From NCBI GenBank assembly GCA_022843745.1, contig JALHNB010000011.1:113504-177503 (forward strand): a stretch of 64,000 nt of DNA. The letters are read 5' to 3'. Below the pieces are notes generated by a model, which had not been told where the DNA came from, searched no databases, and saw only the letters and a program-made list of their open reading frames with translations. Positions within the stretch are counted from its first letter, which is position 1. The number at the start of each line of letters is the position of its first letter. Below, one piece after another: positions 25,017 through 34,085 of this stretch. The position numbers were made by a program, and so were the translations under genes. This stretch comes from Anaerolineae bacterium. GTDB lineage: Bacteria > Chloroflexota > Anaerolineae > Aggregatilineales > Phototrophicaceae.

Positions 25017-25281
25017 GAGGTTGCTTTTCGCGTCTTGCCCGGATTTCAGCCATCACCTCATCAGCAGGACGCAAGCCTTCACCAGTCATAGCGGCGTGCC
25101 ATGCTTCGCGAAAGTCAGCCTCCAAATCAATGGCATCCTCTTCGGGATCGTCAATCATGTCGTCGGCTTCCTCATCGGCTTCGATAAGGGCAAGGACATA
25201 ATCCGTCGCATTGTCATATCCACGCTCATGCGCCAGCGCTTCGATATGCTTGAGTCGTTCTTCAGGTATCTGAATAACCAT
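24997..25281 (-). CDS. Antitoxin, ribbon-helix-helix-like
   Basis: A 94-residue acidic protein. MVIQIPEERLKHIEALAHERGYDNATDYVLALIE gives a strand-helix-helix pattern of RHH antitoxins, followed by a strongly acidic stretch (DEEADDMIDDPEED) and an amphipathic C-terminal helix. It precedes and overlaps the RelE/HigB-type toxin. A related but frameshifted gene lies at 34686-34930. Confidence 0.8.
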   Translation of the reverse strand: MVIQIPEERLKHIEALAHERGYDNATDYVLALIEADEEADDMIDDPEEDAIDLEADFREAWHAAMTGEGLRPADEVMAEIRARREKQPHGTNAD

Positions 25282-25380
25282 TTGGCAACTCCTTTACCCC
25301 GATTATAGCATTGATGGGGGCGACTCGATGACCAAAGAAAATCCCTATAGCACGAGCCGCCCCTACCCTAGCACTGATCG

Positions 25381-26382
25381 CTACACGACCAGATAATTTA
25401 CAGAGTCCACCAGCGCGGAGATATATCCCGTGGCGTGGGCGTGGCCGCGATGATTCCAATCGCTGTCGTTGACCATACGTCCAACATGATCGTCGATCAT
25501 GAAGCCCGTGAAGCCCGATTCCTTGAGCGCCTTCACAGCTTCGACGACGTTGACATTGCCTTCGCCCAGGTAGCACTCCTGGAAAACCGGTACACAGCCC
25601 TGAACATCACGGAAATGGACATAGAAAATTTTGCCGCGTGAAGCAAAATAGCGAATCGCGTCGATGACACCCGGCCCCATTTCCGAGAAACAGCCCATGC
25701 AGAAATCCAGGCCATGATTCGGGCTGGGAGCGACGTCTTCCATCGCGCGTCTAAAGCCTTCAAAGTGGTAGAACAGCCGCGCAATATTGCCCAGCATCGG
25801 CATCGGCGGATCGTCAGGATGCAGCGCCAGCTTCACGCCTGCTTGTTCGGCGACTGGCAGGACGGCCTTCATGAAATAGGCATAGTTGTCCCACATCTCG
25901 GCTTCGGTGTAGACATGATCCCCGGCGATTTCCAGCTTCTGGATGCCAGCGATCAGGCCTTCGGATTCGACCTTGTTAATGTCGAACGCCGTCACCATCG
26001 CGCCGCCGCGACCCTTAACGTTGGGTGTGCGCCACACGCCGTTGGGCATCCAGTGATAGCCGAGGATCGGAATGCCCGCCTCGCCCATGTTGCGGATCGT
26101 CATCTGATATTTTTCGATCTGCTCATCACGCCCCGGCAGGCCAAGCATGGCGCGGGTAAAGAAGTGGGCTGGCACATTTTCCAGCGCTTCCAGCTTTAGA
26201 CCATAGCTTTCGACGCGATCCTTGAGAATTTTGAGATCGCGGGTGTGCCAGTAACCGGATTCTGCCGGGAGGTTCGGGGTATTAAATTGAACGCCACTCA
26301 GCCCCAACTGCTTGGCGAACGTCAGGTATTCGTGGGTCACTTCACTGGATTGACCCAGTGCAACGCGCATTTCTTCTGGCAT
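25381..26382 (-). CDS. uxuA: Mannonate dehydratase (UxuA family)
   Basis: A 333-residue TIM-barrel protein of the mannonate dehydratase family. The metal and substrate segments are visible: LALHPDDPPMPMLG, LDFCMGCFSEMG, VHFRDVQG and MIDDHVGRM. The enzyme converts D-mannonate to 2-keto-3-deoxygluconate in hexuronate breakdown. The ATG at 26382 follows ATAAGGAAAAATGAC; the open frame upstream is non-coding in look. It is divergent from an SDR gene 133 bases away, which may use a related sugar. The family is firm; exact substrate identity within it is probable. Confidence 0.85.
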   Translation of the reverse strand: MPEEMRVALGQSSEVTHEYLTFAKQLGLSGVQFNTPNLPAESGYWHTRDLKILKDRVESYGLKLEALENVPAHFFTRAMLGLPGRDEQIEKYQMTIRNMGEAGIPILGYHWMPNGVWRTPNVKGRGGAMVTAFDINKVESEGLIAGIQKLEIAGDHVYTEAEMWDNYAYFMKAVLPVAEQAGVKLALHPDDPPMPMLGNIARLFYHFEGFRRAMEDVAPSPNHGLDFCMGCFSEMGPGVIDAIRYFASRGKIFYVHFRDVQGCVPVFQECYLGEGNVNVVEAVKALKESGFTGFMIDDHVGRMVNDSDWNHRGHAHATGYISALVDSVNYLVV

Positions 26383-26515
26383 GTCATTTTTCCTTATAAA
26401 TAAATTTTGCTGGTCGTATACCATGCGATGGCAAAACACAGGGCACGGGATACAATTTGTCGCCTGTTGATTATGCTTTGTTCCTTTTGAGGAATCAATA
26501 ACCGGGAGGGTTATT

Positions 26516-27379
26516 TTGGCTATAAAAAAAGTATTGGTTACGGGCAGCAATGGTGGCATCGGTAAAGTCATCGTGCGCGAACTGCTCGAACATGGTTATC
26601 AGGTCACGGGTGCGGACATTGTCCCCTGGCGCGAAGCCCCGGTGCGAACCTATATCACGAATTTTGAAGACCTGGGGCAAACCTATGGCCTTGTGCAAAA
26701 TCATGATGCCGTGATCCACATGGCCGCGATTCCGTCACCCTCGGTTCATGCGCCGGAAGTCGTTTTTCGCACCAATGTGATGTCCACCTTCAACGTGTTT
26801 GAAGCGGCAACCGTGCTGGGTATCCAGAAAGTCGTCACCGCCAGCAGCCTTTCCGCGCTGGGGACGGCCTATCATTTCAACCATATCGACCCGGCTTATT
26901 TTCCCATCGACGAAAGCGTGCCGAATGTCTCGCAGGATGCTTACGGCCTTTCTAAAATGATCGGCGAAGAATTGGCTGACGGTTTTATCCGCCGCACACC
27001 CACTATGTCAATCAGCAGCCTGCGCTTCACAGCGGTTTTCACAGAAGGCACTGGCGAACACATCAAGCAGCAGCGCAAAAATCCGGGAAGCCCCAACGCC
27101 TTCTGGACATACATCGACGTGCGCGACGCAGCGCTGGTCTCTCGTCTGGCGATGGAATACACCACCCCAGGCCACGAAGCCTACTACATCACCGCGCCGG
27201 AAACGCATCTCGATCTGCCGACACTTGACCTGATCAAGCAATACTATCCCGGCACGAAACAGCTTGACGAAGCCCGTTTGCAGGGCAGTGCCAGCCCAGT
27301 GGATTGCAGCAAAGCCGAGCGTCAGTTGGGCTTCACGCCGCGCTATCTGTGGGACGGCTCTTTACGCCCCGGCGCATAA
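26516..27379 (+). CDS. Extended SDR, NAD-dependent epimerase/dehydratase (uronate dehydrogenase-like)
   Basis: A 287-residue Rossmann protein. The nucleotide-binding motif is TGSNGGIGKV (residues 9-18), the catalytic Tyr143 and Lys147 are in YGLSK, and Ser110/Ser111 precede them. It begins with TTG after a strong GGGAGGG site. Divergence from a mannonate dehydratase gene suggests a sugar-acid substrate such as a uronate, but an epimerase role is equally possible from sequence alone. Confidence 0.88.
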   Translation: MAIKKVLVTGSNGGIGKVIVRELLEHGYQVTGADIVPWREAPVRTYITNFEDLGQTYGLVQNHDAVIHMAAIPSPSVHAPEVVFRTNVMSTFNVFEAATVLGIQKVVTASSLSALGTAYHFNHIDPAYFPIDESVPNVSQDAYGLSKMIGEELADGFIRRTPTMSISSLRFTAVFTEGTGEHIKQQRKNPGSPNAFWTYIDVRDAALVSRLAMEYTTPGHEAYYITAPETHLDLPTLDLIKQYYPGTKQLDEARLQGSASPVDCSKAERQLGFTPRYLWDGSLRPGA

Positions 27380-27397
27380 TCAAACATTGACCAATCG

Positions 27398-27420
27398 TAG
27401 GGCGACTCGCCGAGTCGACC
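27398..27420. repeat. Short palindromic repeat, incomplete copy
   Basis: GTAGGGCGACTC-GCC-GAGTCG has the usual left end, but the expected CCCTAC right end is missing. It lies next to the G/C-rich repeat that follows. Confidence 0.5.
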
Positions 27421-27429
27421 ACCACACTC

Positions 27430-27535
27430 AATCCCCACCCCAAACCCCTCCCCATAGCAATAGGGAGGGGCTTCAGAGCGTTCTGACTCCCCTCTCCAAT
27501 GCGTTGGACGCGAAGCGGGCTGGGGGTGAGGATCG
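27430..27535. repeat. G/C-rich double-hairpin repeat, core only
   Basis: A CCCCACCCCAAACCCCTCCCC ... GGGAGGGG hairpin is followed by CCCCTCTCC ... GGGGGTGAGG. It resembles the core of the elements at 4083, 32791 and 58681. I saw no clear inverted ends. Confidence 0.55.
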
Positions 27536-27557
27536 GGCAAATCAACCACGCTTTCTT

Positions 27558-28460
27558 TTACTTCAGCCAGATCGGATTCGACCACGCTTTGCGCCCGGTA
27601 TCGTCACGCACCAGAATGCGCACATAGGGACTGCGCCAGTTTTTGATGTCGATCCGCGCTTCGGTGATGCCCAACGCGCCGACACTTCGATATTCCGTCG
27701 GGATGCCCATCGCGAAGACGCGCGTTGCTGGTGAACATTCCACGTAAACATAGTCACCCGGCACGACTTCGATGTTCGAAATGGTAATACCCGTGCTGGA
27801 ATAGAAATCGCCTGCCTTGAGCGCCATCAGCAGCGCTTCGGGCGAAAGCTCCTCACTTTTGACCATCACCCAGCCGGAAAAATGCTCGCGTGAATTGGGG
27901 ATAAAATGCGCGTCGTCGGTGGCGATGGCGTTGTAGCGATGCCCACGCGCCAGCATGAGGTCGAGCATATAGCTGCTTTCGGCGGTGTCGTTATCGTCGG
28001 CGGCACTGGCATTATAAATTTCGATAGCGTGGACTGGCCCCAGCGCCAGCATATCGCCTTCGGTCATGGCGAACCAGTGCGGATGTGCGGCGGCGACGAA
28101 CGCTCCGGCATCCAACGCGCGTTTGGCGAGTTCCGGCCCGGTTTCATCCGGCTGGGTTGGCGCGAAGTCGAACGGCAGTCCAGCCGCTACGATGTGCCAC
28201 GAATTTCCCAATTCCATCCGGTTCGTATGGATTTCCGCGCCAATGATGGTCGTAAAATCATTCGTGCGGAAGGGGCGCGTATCGGTCAGCGGCCAGTTAT
28301 ACTGTTCCAGAAAATGGTCGGTCAGCGCCAGGAAGTCGTAACCCACTTCGCGGTAGCGGCGGCAGACCTCCTCTGGCGAGATTCGACCATCGGAGCTAGT
28401 AGAATGCGTGTGTAAATTACCCCGCCAGAATTTGCCGGGTTTCGAAAATGGCGTTTCCAT
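27558..28460 (-). CDS. PHP-domain metal-dependent phosphoesterase
   Basis: A 300-residue protein with all PHP-domain metal segments: NLHTHSTSSDG (HTHS at 17-20), ALTDHF, GAEIH, VAAAHPHWF, and ATDDAHF. PHP enzymes hydrolyse phosphoesters with a trinuclear metal centre; CehA-type relatives use aryl esters. A beta-rich tail (about 230-300) follows the catalytic part. It converges with the SDR gene across two repeats, so a shared role is only suggested by proximity. Confidence 0.88.
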   Translation of the reverse strand: METPFSKPGKFWRGNLHTHSTSSDGRISPEEVCRRYREVGYDFLALTDHFLEQYNWPLTDTRPFRTNDFTTIIGAEIHTNRMELGNSWHIVAAGLPFDFAPTQPDETGPELAKRALDAGAFVAAAHPHWFAMTEGDMLALGPVHAIEIYNASAADDNDTAESSYMLDLMLARGHRYNAIATDDAHFIPNSREHFSGWVMVKSEELSPEALLMALKAGDFYSSTGITISNIEVVPGDYVYVECSPATRVFAMGIPTEYRSVGALGITEARIDIKNWRSPYVRILVRDDTGRKAWSNPIWLK

Positions 28461-28579
28461 AAATCCTCCAAAAGTGAGTAGTTTTGTAGGTCAATTCTAT
28501 CCCGTTTTTATTAACGGAGATGGTTGACTCTGTTACGGAAATAATGTCTACTATGCGCAAGCGAAACAGGAGTTATGAA

Positions 28580-29557
28580 ATGTTCAATCGTTATTTGCGA
28601 GTTCTGGTTTTAACGTTAATACTGGTCATCACCCCTTTCGTGTACGCACAAGAATCGCCCCTAATCACCGAATTTGATGTTCCCGCAGGCACACACCCCC
28701 ATGATATTGCCCCTGCCCCAGATGGGACAGTCTGGTATACCGCCCAGCACACAGGCGAACTCGGACGGCTCGACCCGGAAACAGGCGAGACTCATCACAT
28801 CCCGCTTGGCGAGAATTCTGCCCCGCATGGTGTTATCGTTGGGCCAGATGGTGCGCCCTGGATCACTGACGGCGGTCTGAACGCCATCGTGCGTGTTGAT
28901 CCCGAAACCGAAGAAGTCGAAGTGTTCCCCCTGCCCCCCGATTCCGGCTACACCAATTTGAATACCGCCTCGTTTGATAATAATGGCATTTTGTGGTTTA
29001 CCGGACAGAGCGGAATTTATGGGCGCGTTGACCCGGAAACAGGCGAACTCGAAATTTTCGATGCACCACGCGGACGCGGCGCGTATGGAATCACGACCAC
29101 GCCGGATGGTGACATTTATTATGCGTCGCTGGCGGGGAGCCACATCGCCCAGATCAATACTGAAACCGACGAAGCCACCGTCATCGAGCCGCCAACGCCG
29201 AATCAAGGCGCGCGCCGTGTCTGGTCGGATTCGCAGGGACGAATCTGGGTCAGCGAGTGGGAATCCGGGCAGGTGAGCGTCTATGACCCTGCGGACGAAA
29301 GCTGGCGCGAATGGAAACTCCCAGGCAGCAGTCCCAGAGCCTACGCCGTCTACGTGGATGACCAGGACATCGTTTGGCTGAGTGATTTCGGCGCAAACGC
29401 GCTCGTGAGCTTTAACCCGGAAACTGAGGAGTTTGAGGTTTACGAACTACCGAGTCGCGATGCTGCCGTGCGTCAGATTCTAGGTCGTCCCGGCGAAATC
29501 TGGGGCGCGGAATCCGGCACAGACAAGCTGGTGCGGATCACGACTGGGACAGAATAG
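28580..29557 (+). CDS. Secreted Vgb/streptogramin-lyase-like beta-propeller
   Basis: A 325-residue protein. A signal peptide (YLRVLVLTLILVITPFVYAQ) precedes a propeller built of repeats of the type P-D-G-x-x-W-x-T...G-x-L-G-R-x-D-P-E-T-G-E, seen about six or seven times. It resembles virginiamycin B lyase and SMP-30/NHL-type propellers. The ATG at 28580 follows CAGGAGTTATGAA. The lyase reaction is not assured; many such proteins are binding scaffolds. Confidence 0.8.
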   Translation: MFNRYLRVLVLTLILVITPFVYAQESPLITEFDVPAGTHPHDIAPAPDGTVWYTAQHTGELGRLDPETGETHHIPLGENSAPHGVIVGPDGAPWITDGGLNAIVRVDPETEEVEVFPLPPDSGYTNLNTASFDNNGILWFTGQSGIYGRVDPETGELEIFDAPRGRGAYGITTTPDGDIYYASLAGSHIAQINTETDEATVIEPPTPNQGARRVWSDSQGRIWVSEWESGQVSVYDPADESWREWKLPGSSPRAYAVYVDDQDIVWLSDFGANALVSFNPETEEFEVYELPSRDAAVRQILGRPGEIWGAESGTDKLVRITTGTE

Positions 29558-29572
29558 CATCCAGCAACCTGT

Positions 29573-30727
29573 TTACACTTGCAGCGTACCAGGCAAAATA
29601 TAATCGGGTGTTCGGATAATCGGATGCTTATCGAGAATAGCCTGAATCTGCGCGATCTGTTCCGCTGTGAGTGTCGTGCTATTGCCTTTCTGCGGATTAT
29701 CACGCGCCAAAATCGTCCCCTCTTGGGCATCGTGTTCAAATGCTTTCAGCGCAGCAGGCAGTTGATCGGATGACAGATGGCAATATTCAAACAATGCCGC
29801 CAAAGTTTCTGAACGTTTTGAGTTCAAATCCTCATATCGCAGACCCAGGAGCGGAATCCCCTGTTTATAGAATTTGAGCGCACGATCCATGAATAACAGC
29901 CACAACAAGGCAATATTTTCGACCTGCGTAACATAAGGCTTATCCACCAGATATGGCTCAACCTCGTCGGATTCCCGTCGAATATGATCGTAAACCAATT
30001 TAACGACTTCATCGCGAGATACGTCTTGCGTAAGCCCCATTTTCCGGAAAATCCGATAAAAGGACGCGGCAAAGCCAACTGCGCTGCGATAAAGAAAAAT
30101 GTGGTGAGCCTCTGGGAATGCCTTGTAGAGCAGATCAATGAGTTCGATACCCTGATTCCGCAGCTTAAACGAGAAAGTCGTCACGCCATCAACTGCCAGC
30201 GGCTTAAACGTGAGATTCAGGCTGCTGCGCATCAGTTGGACAATTTCGAGATCGCGGCTGCTATCCTTCTGACGAAAATCTAGTCCACTGACAAATATAT
30301 CCGGCTCAGACAGGCTGACTGCCGACTCACCTTGGTAGAATATGTCGTCAAAAAGTGTTGACCCTGAACGCCCTATCGTATGGATAATAATCATACTCAC
30401 TGGCCGAATCGACGCAGCCGCAGCCATTTGGTGGAACGTCTCATAGTCCACAGCAATTAAACGCTGCGCTTTCTCGAAAAGTGTCTGGTTGTAAAAAGAT
30501 ACTTCGGCGAGATCAATACTGGGCGGTACTTCGACAAAAATAGCGCGTCGGTTGGCATCATCCAGGCAGTATGGGTGGAGGTTAGCGTTTGCCGCGATGC
30601 TTTCAGGGGAAATGGTGTCACCCTCTGTAACCGTAAAATCACTCAGGTTGCAAACGGTCTCAATCGCTTTATTTCTTGCCTGGATATTCAGAATAACAGC
30701 CGACATGAGATGCTTCTCCAGATTCAA
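29573..30727 (-). CDS. Sulfotransferase family protein
   Basis: A 384-residue protein with a sulfotransferase P-loop: HTIGRSGSTLFDDIF binds the 5'-phosphosulfate, and HHIFLYRSAVGFAASFYRIF resembles the 3'-phosphate-binding segment of PAPS enzymes. The first ~110 residues are an extra domain of unknown role. Cytosolic sulfotransferases use PAPS to sulfate small molecules or glycans. The acceptor is unknown. Confidence 0.75.
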   Translation of the reverse strand: MNLEKHLMSAVILNIQARNKAIETVCNLSDFTVTEGDTISPESIAANANLHPYCLDDANRRAIFVEVPPSIDLAEVSFYNQTLFEKAQRLIAVDYETFHQMAAAASIRPVSMIIIHTIGRSGSTLFDDIFYQGESAVSLSEPDIFVSGLDFRQKDSSRDLEIVQLMRSSLNLTFKPLAVDGVTTFSFKLRNQGIELIDLLYKAFPEAHHIFLYRSAVGFAASFYRIFRKMGLTQDVSRDEVVKLVYDHIRRESDEVEPYLVDKPYVTQVENIALLWLLFMDRALKFYKQGIPLLGLRYEDLNSKRSETLAALFEYCHLSSDQLPAALKAFEHDAQEGTILARDNPQKGNSTTLTAEQIAQIQAILDKHPIIRTPDYILPGTLQV

Positions 30728-30805
30728 TAAGTATTATACAATCTATAATTATCCGATTATATACTATTTGAAAATCTAAGAATTGCCAGAAAGACCATTG
30801 TGTTG

Positions 30806-31699
30806 CTATTTGACTCGGCTCATCTGCGCTATCACCCGCATCACTTGCTCCGCCGCATAAGCCCTCGCCTCGTCCGGACTGATGCGCTTTTCCAGTTCGA
30901 CTTTCATCCCCCAAATCTCCAATGCCAGCGCCAGCAGCGGCGATGATTGCAGGTCTTGTTCGTGAACAGGACGCACGCTGGCATACCCCTTCAAAAACGA
31001 ATCGCATTTTTCGCGATATTCCGGGTGATAAACCGCCCACCCCTGCAAATCCAGCGCTCTCCACCCCGGCCCGCCGGAATCGAAGTCATAGAGGATGATC
31101 TCGCCAGCGTCGGTGACGTGCAGGTTGTCGAGTGTCGCGTCGCCATGAACAGCGCCCCAATCCAGCGCGGGAAACGCCGCGATTCGCCGTTTAAGCTGAG
31201 TCGCCGTATCCAGAAATTCGGCTGGCTGGTCGAGCAGCGGCAGGATGATTTTTAGCGGCTCGTCAATCAGGTAAGCCAGATCAATCGCTTTGCGTGGGTG
31301 ATGGGCGACAAAATCATCCGAAAATCGGTGCGTTCTGGCGATGGCCTGCCCAAAGCGCACATAGAGGTCATTGCTGAAGGGCGGCTGAGGCTTTTCGCCC
31401 GCCGCGTATTCAAAAAGCACCGCGAAACGCGAATCAAGTGTTTTGAGCGCTTCGTTCCCACCGATGACTCTTGCGACAGACACACCCGCTTGCGATAGAT
31501 GGTCGATCAGTTCGATTTCATAGCGAATCTCGTCGCTCGTTCGCCAACCGCGCCCATAGATTTTGAGGACAAATTTGTGATCGCCCTGTCCCACCAGATA
31601 GACGTCGTTGGTGTAGGATCGTATCAGGCTGACTTCGGGAGTCGCCAAAAAATCATACTGCTCCCGAAGCCAGAGCACTAAATCAGGCAGCAAATTCAC
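30806..31699 (-). CDS. Aminoglycoside phosphotransferase (APH) family kinase
   Basis: A 297-residue kinase-like fold protein. The catalytic loop VHGDATLDNLHV contains Asp and Asn, and the metal-binding LYDFDSGGPGWRALDL follows. The N-lobe Lys lies in KFVLKIYG. The start is GTG, overlapping the stop of the cysteine-synthase-like gene (GTGA), so translation is coupled. Relatives phosphorylate homoserine, choline or antibiotics. Coupling to a PLP enzyme of Cys/Ser-type metabolism makes an amino-acid-like substrate plausible. Confidence 0.85.
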   Translation of the reverse strand: MNLLPDLVLWLREQYDFLATPEVSLIRSYTNDVYLVGQGDHKFVLKIYGRGWRTSDEIRYEIELIDHLSQAGVSVARVIGGNEALKTLDSRFAVLFEYAAGEKPQPPFSNDLYVRFGQAIARTHRFSDDFVAHHPRKAIDLAYLIDEPLKIILPLLDQPAEFLDTATQLKRRIAAFPALDWGAVHGDATLDNLHVTDAGEIILYDFDSGGPGWRALDLQGWAVYHPEYREKCDSFLKGYASVRPVHEQDLQSSPLLALALEIWGMKVELEKRISPDEARAYAAEQVMRVIAQMSRVK

Positions 31700-32628
31700 G
31701 ATTCACTGCTATACAAATCGCCCGCCAGATATTTGAGGCCGGAATCGACAGCGACGGTGACGACGGTGTGACCTGCGCCGAGTTCCTGCGCGATTTTTAC
31801 GGCGGCGCTGATGTTCAGGCCAGATGATGTTCCCGCAAAAATGCCTTCTTCCCGCGCTAGTCGCCTCGCCATTTTTCGCGCTTCGCCCTCGTCAATTCCC
31901 CGCGCTTCATCGTAGAAATCCTTATTCAGCAGCGGCGGGATGATGCCCGTGCCGATCCCCTCGACATGATGCGCACCCTTTATGCCTTGTGAGAGCAGCG
32001 GCGAGGTCGCGGGTTCAAGCAGGATAATTTTTGTGTTGGGCGACTGTTCGCGCAAAACACCGCCAATGCCCATCGCCATTCCTGCTGTGCCGACCCCGCC
32101 ACAAAAAACGTCAACCTGACCGTCAACCTGCTTCAAAAATTCGCGCCCGATGCCCGCGTAGCCGATTTTCGAGTCGTGATTATGAAATTGATTCGTCCAA
32201 AAAGTGTTCGGTTCTTCGGCGATTTTTCGCGCGACTTCCATCATTCTGGGGATCAAATCCGGCGTGATTTTCCCGCCCTCGCTGGGGACAATCGTCAAAT
32301 CTGCGCCAAAAGCCCGCATCGTGCGCAATTTTTCAATTGAAAAGGCATCCGACGAAACGATTTTGATGGGATAGCCTTTCACCGCGCAGACGAACGCCAG
32401 CGACGAGCCGGTGCTGCCGCCTGTGTATTCGACAACCGTCATACTGGGGCGCAGATCGCCGCGCTTTTCCGCGCCTTCGATCATCGCCAGCGCCATGCGG
32501 TCTTTGTACGAGCCAGTCGGGTTGTAATATTCCAGTTTGACGTAAACGGATGCCGCATTTTCCGGCACGACTTTATTGAGCTTCACGAGTGGCGTATTGC
32601 CGATTGCGTCGAGAATAGTGTGCGTCAA
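31696..32628 (-). CDS. Cysteine synthase / PLP-dependent beta-replacement enzyme
   Basis: A 310-residue fold-type II PLP enzyme. The Schiff-base Lys42 is in NPTGSYKDRMA, the phosphate loop is GGVGTAGMAMGIG, and EYTGGSTGSSLA is the substrate Asn/Thr loop variant (the common form is TSGNTG). That variation, and the GIFAGTSSGLN ending, suggest a CysK-like enzyme of uncertain substrate. It begins with TTG after CAGGAGGTCAGG. The downstream APH-family kinase gene overlaps its stop by 4 bases. Confidence 0.88.
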   Translation of the reverse strand: MTHTILDAIGNTPLVKLNKVVPENAASVYVKLEYYNPTGSYKDRMALAMIEGAEKRGDLRPSMTVVEYTGGSTGSSLAFVCAVKGYPIKIVSSDAFSIEKLRTMRAFGADLTIVPSEGGKITPDLIPRMMEVARKIAEEPNTFWTNQFHNHDSKIGYAGIGREFLKQVDGQVDVFCGGVGTAGMAMGIGGVLREQSPNTKIILLEPATSPLLSQGIKGAHHVEGIGTGIIPPLLNKDFYDEARGIDEGEARKMARRLAREEGIFAGTSSGLNISAAVKIAQELGAGHTVVTVAVDSGLKYLAGDLYSSES

Positions 32629-32638
32629 CCTGACCTCC

Positions 32639-32680
32639 TGCGCCTGTGCTTGTGCCTGTGCGTGTGCTTATGCATGAGCA
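32639..32680. repeat. Degenerate hexamer tandem repeat (about 7 units)
   Basis: Consecutive units TGCGCC, TGTGCT, TGTGCC, TGTGCG, TGTGCT, TATGCA, TGAGCA lie just upstream of the cysteine-synthase-like gene. The stretch 32681-32782 after it shows nothing recognisable. Confidence 0.6.
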
Positions 32681-32782
32681 TCCAGCATTCTTAATCAGTA
32701 AATATTGGATTTGTTGTAACATGAATTGGGTAGCCGAGCGAGTCGTTCACCGAACCTGAAAGCAGACGAAACGAACGAATGC

Positions 32783-32955
32783 TAAAATACCTTGATTGCT
32801 AGTTACCCTTAATACCCCCTCATCCCAACCCTTCTCCCCCGAATTCAGGGGAGAAGGGCTAAAACACACTCGATTTTGTTCCCTCCCCGAATTCGGGGAG
32901 GGTTAGGGTGGGGTCAAAAAGGACAAATTTCGAACTAGCAATCAAAGTAAAATAC
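32783..32955. mobile_element. MITE-like element with 8-base target duplication
   Basis: Direct copies TAAAATAC (32783-32790 and 32948-32955) flank a 157-base element. Its ends, CTTGATTGCTAGTT and AACTAGCAATCAAAG, are inverted repeats. The interior has two G/C-rich hairpins, CCGAATTCAGGGG-type and CCCCGAATTCGGGG. Its reverse complement matches most of the element at 58681. It has no coding capacity, so it must be moved in trans. Confidence 0.8.
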
Positions 32956-32988
32956 ATTATCCACCACGCTATTTGAGGAGATACAACC

Positions 32989-34005
32989 ATGTCCGCGTCG
33001 TTTACCTTGCGCGAAATGCTGCCGTCCGATGCCCCTGCCCTTACACAACTCATGGAAAATGATCCCGAATCGCCGGGTATGTCGATGACGACGCGCTTTC
33101 TGGTAGACCCCTATCTAGCCTGGAAAGCGCTCAAGCCGGACAGCGTGGGTGTTGTTGCCGAAGCGCCCGGCGTGGAAGGCCTCATCGGTACAGCAACGGT
33201 GTCGTTCGAAGATACACAGTTCGAAGGGCGCGTGCTGCCGGGTGCATCGCTGGAAAATCTCAAAGTGCATCATGAGCATCGCGGTCAGGGGATTGGCGCG
33301 GCGCTGGCGCAGTGGCGTGTAGATAAAGCACGTGAACGCTTCGGCGACGAAGGAGTCATCTGCACAGGCACAAGCAGCGAGAATACTGCTTCGCTGGCAA
33401 CCATGAAGAAGTGGTGTAAGCAGTTTGTCGGCCCTTTGAAAGGATCGCCGCGCGGCCCACGTTTTGACCAGCCCGAACCTCCAGGCGGGATCACCTTCCG
33501 ATCAATCGAAGCAGGCGACATGCCCCAGGTGATTGAAAAAGCCAACCGATTTTACGCCGATTATAATCTCTACACGCCGATTTCAACCGAAAAAATGAAC
33601 ACGCTTCTGCAAAAGGTCTATCATTACCCCATCGCCGTCGATTCCAGCGGTCAGATTGTGGCTGGCGCGATGATCTCCCTGCGCGGCCAACTCATGGTCG
33701 ATGAATTTCGCAACGTCCCGCCAGAAATGGAAGGCCAAATCCCGCCCGACCACCGCCTTCGCTTGCTTGAAGCGGCTTATCTGTGGTTCGATCAGCCCAC
33801 CGTTGCGCAAGCCTTATGGGAACATATCGCTTGGGAATTCCGGGATCGCGCCAACGCCTTCATGATCAATTATGACCCGCGCAGCCCGGTTGCCGCCGCT
33901 TTTCCGGCAGCTTTTATGCCAATGCAGCTTGAAGTCATGCTTGCCGTCAGCGGGCCAACAATCATGGACGATCAGAAATGGGTCAGCGGCTTCCTGCGTG
34001 GCTAG
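32989..34005 (+). CDS. Double GNAT-domain acetyltransferase
   Basis: A 338-residue protein. The N-terminal GNAT domain has a clear acetyl-CoA loop, LKVHHEHRGQGIGAALAQW, and a TGTSSENTASLATMKKWC motif-B segment. The C-terminal half (about 165-338) is a diverged second domain beginning ITFRSIEAGDMPQVIE. A strong TTGAGGAGATACAACC site precedes the ATG. The substrate is unknown. Confidence 0.82.
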   Translation: MSASFTLREMLPSDAPALTQLMENDPESPGMSMTTRFLVDPYLAWKALKPDSVGVVAEAPGVEGLIGTATVSFEDTQFEGRVLPGASLENLKVHHEHRGQGIGAALAQWRVDKARERFGDEGVICTGTSSENTASLATMKKWCKQFVGPLKGSPRGPRFDQPEPPGGITFRSIEAGDMPQVIEKANRFYADYNLYTPISTEKMNTLLQKVYHYPIAVDSSGQIVAGAMISLRGQLMVDEFRNVPPEMEGQIPPDHRLRLLEAAYLWFDQPTVAQALWEHIAWEFRDRANAFMINYDPRSPVAAAFPAAFMPMQLEVMLAVSGPTIMDDQKWVSGFLRG

Positions 34006-34085
34006 ACTATTTTCGGTTTCCAGCACGGTTCATGTGTGGTTTCTGCTACAATTGTAGGTGTCGAAAACGAGATGAGGACTGACCG

